NCBI RefSeq assembly: GCF_003254155.1
Contig: NZ_QKZI01000001.1
Coordinates: forward strand, 124,001-188,000
DNA: 64,000 bases
Direction of reading: 5' to 3'
From: Psychrobacillus insolitus
GTDB lineage: Bacteria > Bacillota > Bacilli > Bacillales_A > Planococcaceae
This document shows, piece by piece, positions 53,688 to 62,124 of this stretch. Under the pieces are notes generated by a model, which worked only from the letters and a program-made list of their open reading frames with translations, made no database searches and was not told where the DNA came from. The position numbers were made by a program, and so were the translations under genes. The first letter of the stretch is position 1. Every line of letters starts with the position of its first letter.

Positions 53688-55682
53688 ATGACATACGCAA
53701 CGATTGAAACACACTTGTTACCATTAGTTCACTATTTTATAGCATTTTGGTTTTTGTTCATCCTGTTACCGAAGTGGCTTTTTTCTACTGGCTATGAAGA
53801 TAAGAGTGACAGATGGTTTGCCGCATATGTGAAGATGATTTTGTTCCTAATCTTTAGCGGATATTTCCTAGTTATCACTAAAATTTATGAAGTCCTTTCA
53901 TTATTAGTAATAGTTATTGTCATCATAGGTTATCGATTTGTAAAACGTGAAAAAGAGAAAAAGACAGGTACTTTAAAGAATCGACTATTAAGACGAGTAT
54001 TTAATTTGTTAGAAGGGTTAATTAAATTTAATTTTTTTGATACAAAAACCAAAATAGTAAATCTGTTCATTCAATTGGCATTGAATCTAAAACAAAGATT
54101 TAGTTGGATTTTATTACTAGAAGGATTGGCTTTGGCAGTTGTAATTGGTGGAGCATCCTATCTGCGTTTTTACGACGCCTTTGTTAATGCTGCACTTCCA
54201 TTATCAGACAGTTACGTGACACTTGCTTGGATGAAATATATAGATGGTCGGGAATTATTCCACGACGGTATATATCCTCAAGGATTTCATATTTACTTAG
54301 CAACATTATTTAAATTTGCTGCAGTAGATTCATTATTTATACTCCGTTATACTGGACCGTTAAATACTGTCCTATTTACTTTAGGACTATACATGGTGAT
54401 ACGAAAGCTAACGAATAATGGAATAGGAGCAATTGTTGCGGCATTTATTTTCGGCATATATTGGGTAATCATGCCATTCAGTCCAATAGAAGTCGATCGT
54501 CAAGCCGCAACGAACTCACAAGAGTTTGCCTTTGTATTTGTTTTTCCAGCAATCTATTTTTTAATTAAATATGTAAGTAATAAGCGTAAAGAAGATTTAC
54601 TAGTAGGCCTAATTTGTACAGCTATTATAGGTTTGGTACATACATTGGCCTTTGCGCTCCTGGTATTGCTAATAGGAATACTGATTGTTTGTGCATTACT
54701 AACTATTAAGGATAGTTTTAAGTCAGTCGTTCATATATTTATAGGGGGATTGTTAACGGTAGCCATCTCGTTAGTTCCTCTCGGAGCAGGGTATTTGTTA
54801 GGTCAAAGAATCCACTCTTCCTCTTTTGAGTATTTAGTTGATCGAAAAGAAGCCACTTATATGTATCCAGAGTTGACGTTTGTGCACTATACAGCACTAG
54901 GATTTTGTATACTCCTGATTTTATGTTTGTTTAGAAAAAAGAACACAAGTATAGACCGTTTTATTTTAGGATTCACGATCCTCGCGGGATGTAGTGTATT
55001 TACGCTATATTTTGTCGGAGGAACTTGGACTCAAAGTACGCTTATTGCAAATCGCTCAAGCGAATTGTGGGGGATTATACTCCCGTTTTGTGTAGGAATT
55101 TCCATTTCCTATCTATTTAAATGGCTGAAAGGAAAATGGAACTTTATTATATATATTCCCCTTCTATTATTGGTTTTCTCAACATGGGTACTAGATAAGC
55201 CAACGCCTATTATACCTTACAAACTAGAGCATGCTGAAAATATTGAGCAATACTTGAGAATACGCCATGAGTATTTACCTAAGACTTGGATGATCGTATC
55301 ACAAACAGAGGGTTACTCTGTTTCACTAGGAACTGGATTTCATATGCATCTTGGTGACTTTCTTCAGAAATATGAACCTAAAGGGAAAACGTTGACCAAG
55401 ATAGAGGGAGGAAAAGTTGATACTAGTCTTTCACAAAATATATTTATTTTTATGGAAAAAAATATATTCCAAGTACCAGAGTCTAATAGTGTATATGAAT
55501 TACTAAAACCAGAATATGAAAGAAAAACGAAAGAATACAAACAATTATCTGAGTGGGTGAAAGATCATCAAAAGGCTGGATATGATGTTACGACTTATTT
55601 TGAAAATGAAAATATTCGGATTTATCACCTCCAAACATCTAAAGATGATTCACTTTTTCTAAAAAATTTTTGGGGTCATTAA
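53688..55682 (+). CDS. GT-C-like membrane glycosyltransferase 1
   Basis: 664 residues from ATG 53688 (AGGGG upstream; ATG 53676 directly abuts it). About 13 membrane helices, then a C-terminal extracytoplasmic domain (about 510-664). A conserved loop after the fifth helix, LPLSDSYVTLAWMKYIDG..DGIYPQGF (about 170-200), has the acidic residue pattern of GT-C enzymes that use polyprenyl-phosphate sugars. Tandem paralogue of the next gene. I infer transferase activity; no family name is certain. Confidence 0.6.
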   Translation: MTYATIETHLLPLVHYFIAFWFLFILLPKWLFSTGYEDKSDRWFAAYVKMILFLIFSGYFLVITKIYEVLSLLVIVIVIIGYRFVKREKEKKTGTLKNRLLRRVFNLLEGLIKFNFFDTKTKIVNLFIQLALNLKQRFSWILLLEGLALAVVIGGASYLRFYDAFVNAALPLSDSYVTLAWMKYIDGRELFHDGIYPQGFHIYLATLFKFAAVDSLFILRYTGPLNTVLFTLGLYMVIRKLTNNGIGAIVAAFIFGIYWVIMPFSPIEVDRQAATNSQEFAFVFVFPAIYFLIKYVSNKRKEDLLVGLICTAIIGLVHTLAFALLVLLIGILIVCALLTIKDSFKSVVHIFIGGLLTVAISLVPLGAGYLLGQRIHSSSFEYLVDRKEATYMYPELTFVHYTALGFCILLILCLFRKKNTSIDRFILGFTILAGCSVFTLYFVGGTWTQSTLIANRSSELWGIILPFCVGISISYLFKWLKGKWNFIIYIPLLLLVFSTWVLDKPTPIIPYKLEHAENIEQYLRIRHEYLPKTWMIVSQTEGYSVSLGTGFHMHLGDFLQKYEPKGKTLTKIEGGKVDTSLSQNIFIFMEKNIFQVPESNSVYELLKPEYERKTKEYKQLSEWVKDHQKAGYDVTTYFENENIRIYHLQTSKDDSLFLKNFWGH

Positions 55683-55696
55683 GGAGGAGGGCTTCA

Positions 55697-57706
55697 TTGG
55701 TAACAAGTTGGTTTGTGCTTTTGAAAATTGTGCTACTTATATTTCTTTTTCTTTTTGCCATTCCACTATCTGTTCAAATGTGGCGAGAGAAACAGGACTG
55801 GAAGGACCGTCTTCTCATTTCGATCATTCATACTCACTTGTTTATTATTCTCGTTGTTCATATGCTGGTTGCGGTGCATTTGTACGAAACATTTTCTTTA
55901 ATTATTGTTTCTATAATCGCCTATATAGTAATACTCCGTAACAAAACTAAAAAAGAAATCATGTCACCAAGCAAAAAAATCCTGTTGTCTTTTATGCAGG
56001 CTACTGATCAAAAAGAATTTTTGATTGGATGGAGAAAAGAAACTCTTTCAAATGTCACTACTAGACTGAAGGTATTGAGTAAGGGGATTTTCAAGAAAAT
56101 TTCTAGTCATCCTTTTTCAATACTAGTAATTCTACTATTGTTTTTTATGTCAGCGGCTATAAGATTTTATCATTCAGTTATCCATTATTATTATCCTTCA
56201 TCCGATCCATACGTTCATTTAAAGTGGGTCAAGTTGCTCGGGGCAAATAAAATCTATGTTGATGGAGTTTATCCATTCGGGTTTGAGGCAATTATTTCGG
56301 CGTTCCACACTATTACTAATATAGATCCTTATTATATTCTTCGATTTTTAGGTCCTATATCAACTGTATTTCTTGTGTTTACCATTTACTATGTCATCCG
56401 AAAACATCGACCACAGGATTATTCAATTGCGATATTTGCATTACTCATCTATTTTATTAGTACTTTTCAATTCGGGTTTATTTGGCGGCAGTATTCATCT
56501 CTTTCCATGGAGTATGGAATTGCTTTTGTTCTTCCAGCCATTTACTTTTTTCTTGAATATATGAAAGAAAAAAGAATACAGTCTTTTTTGCTCAGTTTGG
56601 AATGCTTTTTATTAACAGTATTAATTCACCCGTATGCGGCCATTTGTTTATTTATTAGTTATGTTGTACTATTCGTTTTTTCTTTAAAGTATTTTTCACT
56701 ACTTCATCTTTTAAAAATGGTGGGTGGCTTTGCTATTGCCGGGATAATTGGAGTCCTACCATTGGCAGTTGGTTTATTAAGTGGGATAGGGTTCCACGGT
56801 GAATCCATTGATTTTGTTCAGTCAAGTTTGAATGCAACCGAACCCTCTTTCAGGAATTTCACTATGGAGAATTTTTTTGGAAGAACGGAATATGTGCATG
56901 TATTGACATTCCTATGTATTAGTCTTTTGATGTTAGTCATACTTCTTCTCTTTCGAAAGAGAGTTTGGAGTGCAATCTATCCATTCCAAATATATATCGC
57001 AATTAGTTGTGCATTGTTTCTCTTTTACAAGGCTGACTGGATTGGTCTACCATCTTTGATGCTCCCATATCGCATCGAAGTTACGCTTGTGCTACTAACA
57101 AGTATTTCAATCTCCTCTATTCTAGTACTTATACCAAAAATGAAACTTACTAAAATAGTAAGTGCAGTAGTTATTATTGGGTACGTTTTTCTATCTTATC
57201 AAACGATTCCTTCCTATGTCTTACCAATAGGAAATCGGCTGCAATATGACGAATCGGTGGAAGCATATCTAAAAATTAAAGATGAGTTTTCTTTGCAAGA
57301 GTGGACAATTGTTTCCTCCATCGAAGAATACCCTTTAGTGATTGACTATGGTTGGCATTATAATTTGACTGATTTTATTACTAATATTTCAAAAGGGGAA
57401 GAATTGAAGTTTCCAACGAAGGATGTCTTTTTGTTCGTTGAAAAAATACCCGTAGGAATGAACCATAAAGTTACATCGGCAAATGTAACAGATTTTACCT
57501 TGCCAGCTCGTACAGAGATTTTGGATTTTTATCGTTTGCCCGAATATAGAAAAATGCTACATGAAAAGACATGGTACTGGATTGAAGGCGTGCAGGAAAA
57601 GCATCCAAATCTATTAACTGTCTATTTAGATACCGATCGATTTACTGTTTATCATATAGAACAAGATGTATTAAATCCATACGATGTTTCAAAATTATGG
57701 AGATAG
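55697..57706 (+). CDS. GT-C-like membrane glycosyltransferase 2
   Basis: 669 residues from TTG 55697, 6 bp after AAGGAGGAGGG. Same layout as its upstream neighbour: multi-helix membrane core, then C-terminal outer domain. It shares the loop SDPYVHLKWVKLL..DGVYPFGF (about 165-195) and the ILRFLGP..TV segment that follows. Paralogous duplication with deep divergence. Likely uses a lipid-linked sugar supplied by the GT2 at 59241. The 170 bp after it hold only a 14-codon frame. Confidence 0.6.
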   Translation: MVTSWFVLLKIVLLIFLFLFAIPLSVQMWREKQDWKDRLLISIIHTHLFIILVVHMLVAVHLYETFSLIIVSIIAYIVILRNKTKKEIMSPSKKILLSFMQATDQKEFLIGWRKETLSNVTTRLKVLSKGIFKKISSHPFSILVILLLFFMSAAIRFYHSVIHYYYPSSDPYVHLKWVKLLGANKIYVDGVYPFGFEAIISAFHTITNIDPYYILRFLGPISTVFLVFTIYYVIRKHRPQDYSIAIFALLIYFISTFQFGFIWRQYSSLSMEYGIAFVLPAIYFFLEYMKEKRIQSFLLSLECFLLTVLIHPYAAICLFISYVVLFVFSLKYFSLLHLLKMVGGFAIAGIIGVLPLAVGLLSGIGFHGESIDFVQSSLNATEPSFRNFTMENFFGRTEYVHVLTFLCISLLMLVILLLFRKRVWSAIYPFQIYIAISCALFLFYKADWIGLPSLMLPYRIEVTLVLLTSISISSILVLIPKMKLTKIVSAVVIIGYVFLSYQTIPSYVLPIGNRLQYDESVEAYLKIKDEFSLQEWTIVSSIEEYPLVIDYGWHYNLTDFITNISKGEELKFPTKDVFLFVEKIPVGMNHKVTSANVTDFTLPARTEILDFYRLPEYRKMLHEKTWYWIEGVQEKHPNLLTVYLDTDRFTVYHIEQDVLNPYDVSKLWR

Positions 57707-57877
57707 GTAGTGGTGAAGAGATGAGTAAAGGTTTTAAAACTGTGGGAAACGAGTCAAATATATGAATCTAATGACAGACTTCCATCGAACGGTTTGAGAT
57801 TTGAATTCACTCAGCTTATACCAGTTTCTAAATATCATCAAAGCCTCCATGAATCGACTTAGACTGGAGGAAGCGGT

Positions 57878-59248
57878 TTGGATGTAATTGAAAAAAAACA
57901 AAAAAGTTTCTGGCTGGTTCCTGTGCTGGTTCTCTTCAACTTATTACTTGCATTTGTTGCGTTTATAAAAGATATTGTTTTAGCTTCGTATTTTGGAACT
58001 AGTGGTATTGCTGATGCCATTAATTTAGCATTCTTTTTGCCTGATACACTAGGAAATAATCTGATAGGAGCTGCAATCGGAGTTTCTAGTATCCCGATTC
58101 TGACGAAGCTTTCTCTAAATGGATATTCATTATTATATCAAGAAACTATACAAAAAATAGGCGCCATTATCATTACAGGTACACTATTAATATTTATTAC
58201 ATCTCTCTTTCTCTTTCAACCTATATTACAATACTTTCCTTTAGAAAACCAAGAGTATTCATCGACTGTTTTTAACTACTTTCTGATTATGTCACCAATA
58301 ATTTGTTGTGCTCCACTATGGATCATGGGGTCTTCTATATTGCAGGCATCTAGGAATTTCATTGTTCCGGCAATTACTCCAATACTCTTTAACTTTGTAC
58401 TTCTAAGCGTGTTACTATGGTGCAAATGGCAAGGGACACCTCAAATAATCGGAGGTAAAGTATTCTCATATGCCAGCATAATTGGTACTTTACTTTGCGC
58501 CATTCTGACTTGGATTTATATTTTAAGTAAACAAAAGTGGAGTTGGTCTATAAAGACCTTTCATTTAAAAAGCGACTATACGGAAGTTAAGAAGGTGCTT
58601 TTAACGTTTTCTGCTTATGGGTTAGTTCTTTTATTTAGTCAAGTAGGGCTACTTGCTGAAAGATTTTTTGCAAGTTCACTTGAGTCTGGAACAATTGCTG
58701 CATTAACCTATGCTTATCGTTTATCACAGTTTCCTTTGTGGGTATTTATCGCTGCAATAACTACTTTTATACTACCAACAATTAGCTTTCAACTAGAAAA
58801 AAACGATTTCGAGTCATTAAAACGTGTTTTAATAAAATCACTTTTATTAGTGATTGGCAGCTCTGGTTTGATTTCGCTTGTTTTTGTATTTTTCTCAGAA
58901 CAAATAGTAAGCATCCTCTTTTTAAGAGGTTCATTTACTATAAGTTCTGTACAACTTACAAGTGAGATTTTAAAAGGGTATGGTTTATCCATTATCGGTC
59001 AAAGTTTATATGTATTTTGCACTCGATATTATGTTGCTCAGGGGAGTATGAAGGTTCCTTTATACATTGGTCTAATAGGAAGTTGTTTAAATATAGCTCT
59101 CTTATTTACATTTGTTCCATGGCTAGGTGCAGGAGGAATTGGATATGCCATAGCTGTATCGTCTTCATTGAGCGGAGGGTTTCTACTTATCCATTTTATC
59201 CAAAATCTTCGTTATGTAGAAAAGAAAGGTGGAGAATCATTTGAATGA
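57878..59248 (+). CDS. MurJ/MVF-family lipid flippase-like protein
   Basis: 456 residues with about 13-14 membrane helices. Family features: the N-terminal FIKDIVLASYFGTSGIADAINLAFFLPD, LLFSQVGLLAERFFASSLESGTIAALTYAYRLSQFP (about 245-280 in parts) and FCTRYYVAQGSMKVPL. TTG 57878 follows GGAGG. Besides PelG this is a second MOP-type exporter in the cluster, plausibly flipping a polyprenyl-linked sugar. A housekeeping MurJ role is less likely given the context. Confidence 0.75.
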   Translation: MDVIEKKQKSFWLVPVLVLFNLLLAFVAFIKDIVLASYFGTSGIADAINLAFFLPDTLGNNLIGAAIGVSSIPILTKLSLNGYSLLYQETIQKIGAIIITGTLLIFITSLFLFQPILQYFPLENQEYSSTVFNYFLIMSPIICCAPLWIMGSSILQASRNFIVPAITPILFNFVLLSVLLWCKWQGTPQIIGGKVFSYASIIGTLLCAILTWIYILSKQKWSWSIKTFHLKSDYTEVKKVLLTFSAYGLVLLFSQVGLLAERFFASSLESGTIAALTYAYRLSQFPLWVFIAAITTFILPTISFQLEKNDFESLKRVLIKSLLLVIGSSGLISLVFVFFSEQIVSILFLRGSFTISSVQLTSEILKGYGLSIIGQSLYVFCTRYYVAQGSMKVPLYIGLIGSCLNIALLFTFVPWLGAGGIGYAIAVSSSLSGGFLLIHFIQNLRYVEKKGGESFE

Positions 59249-59978
59249 TTTTTTAATCATCATTCCAGCATTTAATGAAGAGGAAAATATGGTAAGTGTC
59301 ATCGGGACTTTAAGTCGGTTAAATAAACCATTTGATATTGTCATTATAGATGATGGGTCTACTGATCTAACCGCCCAAAAAGCAAATGAATGTGGGGCTG
59401 ATGTCATCCGCCATCCTACCAATCTCGGATATTCAGCAGCGATTCAAACCGGTTTTAAATATGCAAAAAAGAAAAGCTATCCGTACGTTATTTTTTTTGA
59501 TGGGGATGGTCAGCACGATTCATCCAATATCAGCGATATGATGGAAGCCATACAATTAGAAAATGTGGATGTCGTGATTGGATCAAGATTTCTTCAAAAA
59601 GGAAATATGAAAATAGGATTTAGTAAAAAGGTTGCCATCAATTTTTTTCAGCATATCATTCATTTAACTACTAATAAATGTATTACGGATCCTACGTCAG
59701 GTTTTAAAGCCTACAAAGCTAAGGTTTACGAAAAATTCACCAAATCTAGTGAGTTTTTTTATGATTTGCCGGATAGTAACTTTATCATAGACATCTTACT
59801 TAGGGATCTTAACATTTTAGAAATACCGGTCAACATGTTTAATAGACAATACGGGAAAAGTAAAATCCATACAACAGGATTAAAACCGGTTATCTACATG
59901 GCTCAAACGTTGTTAAGTATTCTTATTGTAGTAATTAAAAAAAAGAAAATTGTTAGGATTGGCGGGGATTTGAATTGA
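59241..59978 (+). CDS. GT2 glycosyltransferase, polyprenyl-phosphate sugar synthase type
   Basis: 245 residues from TTG 59241, 8 bp after GGTGGAG. IIPAFNEEENM, IDDGSTD (about residue 39) and FFDGDGQHD (D-x-D, about 92), then SRFLQKG and TDPTSGFKAY, are typical of DPM1/GtrB-like enzymes that charge a polyprenyl phosphate with a sugar. No C-terminal membrane helices are obvious beyond one short hydrophobic segment. It overlaps the flippase gene by 8 bp. Confidence 0.85.
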   Translation: MNDFLIIIPAFNEEENMVSVIGTLSRLNKPFDIVIIDDGSTDLTAQKANECGADVIRHPTNLGYSAAIQTGFKYAKKKSYPYVIFFDGDGQHDSSNISDMMEAIQLENVDVVIGSRFLQKGNMKIGFSKKVAINFFQHIIHLTTNKCITDPTSGFKAYKAKVYEKFTKSSEFFYDLPDSNFIIDILLRDLNILEIPVNMFNRQYGKSKIHTTGLKPVIYMAQTLLSILIVVIKKKKIVRIGGDLN

Positions 59979-60361
59979 ATAGTATGCTTCAAATCTTTTT
60001 AGTAGCATGTGCTATTTTATTTTCCATATTCGTCATCAGATTACTATTGAAGAACAAAATAGGCGAAAGAAACTCTGTTATTTGGCTTGGAGGGTTAATC
60101 GTTATTTTACTTATATCCGGTAACCCTACTTTATTTGATAAAATTGCCAGAGGGCTAGGTATACATTATCCTCCATCGTTATTATTTTTCCTTTCAAGCA
60201 TAATCTTATTAACTTTTACTCTTTATCAAACGGTACAAATCACAAAACTTTCAACGAAAATCAAGGATATATCGCAATATATAGCGCTTGGTTGTGAAGA
60301 AGAACAGCATTCGAATATTCAATTGGAAAATGAACTCGAACATCATGCTAATGACGAATAG
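59975..60361 (+). CDS. DUF2304 membrane protein
   Basis: 128 residues with three membrane segments (about 5-23, 34-50, 66-90) and the DUF2304 hallmark LGIHYPPSLLFFLS after the second. DUF2304 proteins commonly sit beside DPM1-like GT2 genes, as here, and may anchor or activate the transferase. TTG 59975 overlaps the GT2 stop by 4 bp (TTGA context). A short charged tail follows. Confidence 0.75.
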   Translation: MNSMLQIFLVACAILFSIFVIRLLLKNKIGERNSVIWLGGLIVILLISGNPTLFDKIARGLGIHYPPSLLFFLSSIILLTFTLYQTVQITKLSTKIKDISQYIALGCEEEQHSNIQLENELEHHANDE

Positions 60362-61709
60362 CTGGTCTTTTTTTTTAATAATTGCTGCTATAATCATATG
60401 GTATATCAGGTATTATAAAATACGCAATAAGAGGGATAATAGGGCAGCGAATTTTCTGGAATCTTTGAACCCTATACTAGGAATAGAAGAAAACTTGGAT
60501 TTGATTTTAGCAAAAGTGCAAGGTATCGTTAAAGCTACAAATTTCACTTTTTATATGTATGATTTCTCCCAAGAGAATTACGTACTTAAGGCTGTAAGAA
60601 AATCGATAAATGATACAATGATTGCGCCATCTTATAGTGGGCTTTTACCTTATGAGAAACAACATATTAAATTTGCCATGACGTATCCCAAGGGAAATTT
60701 CCCATCTGAAACATTACTAGTTACGGAGGGGGAGGTTTCTATGGTCTTAATGCCTATTAGAGGCGAAATGGGGTTCGTTAAAATCGGTCCTATAAAAAAA
60801 ATCCCTAAAAAAGACATCAAAATCTTGAATGAATATAGTGCGATCTTAGAGATTCCTATTAAAAAGTTGGTTGAGGAATGTGTAAATAATGATAAGCGAA
60901 GTAGAATTGATTTACAGACAAGTAATCGAAAAGAACGAATGCTTTTAGCTGAAAATTATGCTTTGTATTACGGTTATGGAAAAATGGAAGAGTTGTCCCA
61001 ATTCGATTTAATAATTGTTGAGCCAAGCGGGTTTACAATACCGGAGTTTAAGCGATTAAAGAACAATAATAAAGTTATTTTTACGTATTTAAGTTTATTT
61101 GAGGTTCATCCCATGGATAATATATTTCAGGATTTAACAAAGGATGACTTATTATTTGTGGATGGAGAACCTTTGAAAAACTACGATTTTGGTACTTATT
61201 TAGTCAACCTACAATCTAAAAAATGGATGGACCATTTACTAAAAAATGTACAACATCATTTGGAAGAACTGGAAGCGGATGGTTTGTTTCTAGATACTAT
61301 TGGTGATATTGAAAGTTCTTCCATTCCAGCATCTATCAAAAGAATACAAATGGATGCCATTATAAATTTTCTGCATGTCTTAAAGATACTCTATCCCACA
61401 CATTTACTTATTCAAAACAATGGTCTAAATACAGTTTGCTTGGAAACGGCCCCTTATATTGACGGCATCTGCTGGGAGAATCCGTCATTTTCATTACCAG
61501 AGACTAAAGAGTGGACGGATCTAATAGTTGAACGATTATCACTGTTGAAGAAAGAATTTCAAATGAAGGTCTTTTTATTGTTAGAAGAGACGTTAGAAAA
61601 TGAACGAAAGGCTTATTCTACAGCGAAAGATATCGCTAAGGCCAAAGACTTTCTTGTATACAATGCACCTGTGAACTATGTTGAAGCGATAAATGTGTTG
61701 ACACGTTAA
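60345..61709 (+). CDS. GAF-GH114-like membrane-anchored glycoside hydrolase
   Basis: About 454 residues; the start is uncertain (ATG 60345 chosen, 60330 and 60351 possible). One N-terminal helix (SWSFFLIIAAIIIWYI), a GAF-like domain (about 40-190, LDLILAKVQGIVKATNFTFYM to MGFVKIGPIKK), then a TIM-barrel related to GH114 endo-alpha-1,4-polygalactosaminidases (FDLIIVEPSGF, ADGLFLDTIGDIE, about 215-454). PelA carries a related hydrolase domain, so it may fill that role. Last gene of the cluster. Confidence 0.65.
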   Translation: MLMTNSWSFFLIIAAIIIWYIRYYKIRNKRDNRAANFLESLNPILGIEENLDLILAKVQGIVKATNFTFYMYDFSQENYVLKAVRKSINDTMIAPSYSGLLPYEKQHIKFAMTYPKGNFPSETLLVTEGEVSMVLMPIRGEMGFVKIGPIKKIPKKDIKILNEYSAILEIPIKKLVEECVNNDKRSRIDLQTSNRKERMLLAENYALYYGYGKMEELSQFDLIIVEPSGFTIPEFKRLKNNNKVIFTYLSLFEVHPMDNIFQDLTKDDLLFVDGEPLKNYDFGTYLVNLQSKKWMDHLLKNVQHHLEELEADGLFLDTIGDIESSSIPASIKRIQMDAIINFLHVLKILYPTHLLIQNNGLNTVCLETAPYIDGICWENPSFSLPETKEWTDLIVERLSLLKKEFQMKVFLLLEETLENERKAYSTAKDIAKAKDFLVYNAPVNYVEAINVLTR

Positions 61710-62006
61710 TAAGAGAATCCCGGCCCCGCCCCTGTGTTAGCCTCAAATGCTTTCCAATTTGTGGCTAACACAGGGGCGGGTCACAAAACAAAATCCACCC
61801 AAAACAAGAAAGCGCTCCTCAAAAGATCACAAGAAAGCCAAGTAGAAGCGCGCCAAGGAGTTAGTCACAAATTGAAGGGGCATTTGTGTCGAACTCCTCG
61901 GCGCTGTATGTGTTTTTCTAGCGTAGTTTAGTAACCTTTCCCTGTGTCAGCCACAAATAAAGAGCATTTGAGTCTGACACAGGGAAAGGGCGCGGTTTCG
62001 TTTGGA
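61705..62006. repeat. Modular hairpin repeat, copy R3
   Basis: Shares hairpin A (61725-61780) and C (61936-61988) and the linkers with R1. It lacks hairpin B but has hairpin D (61850-61904, arms GCGCCAAGGAGTTAG / CGAACTCCTCGGCGC, loop in reverse orientation) that R1 lacks. Hairpin A starts just after the last cluster gene and may also stop transcription, though no T tract follows. No gene is seen here. Confidence 0.85.
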
Positions 62007-62042
62007 ATTTGCTAAAGCAGGCAGATTTTTTGAAAAGTAGGA

Positions 62043-62081
62043 AAGAGCCAAGAAAGTTAATGCTGCACTTTCTTGGCTCTT
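62043..62081 (-). terminator. Hairpin E, probable sulfatase terminator
   Basis: A perfect 15-bp stem, AAGAGCCAAGAAAGT / ACTTTCTTGGCTCTT, 44 bp past the minus-strand sulfatase stop. The left arm also occurs at the end of repeat R2, so this hairpin belongs to the same repeat family. Confidence 0.65.
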
Positions 62082-62124
62082 CTTCATTTTGATTCTTCTG
62101 TTGCATTCCATAAAAGAATTGTAG

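Noticed and set aside
57721-57765. 14-codon frame MSKGFKTVGNESNI between the GT-C-like gene 2 and the flippase
   Set aside because: Too short, no strong ribosome site, followed by several stops; may be decayed sequence but not supportable as a gene.
61734-61931. 65-codon frame after the GH114-like gene
   Set aside because: Lies within repeat R3 hairpins; no ribosome site and no coding character.
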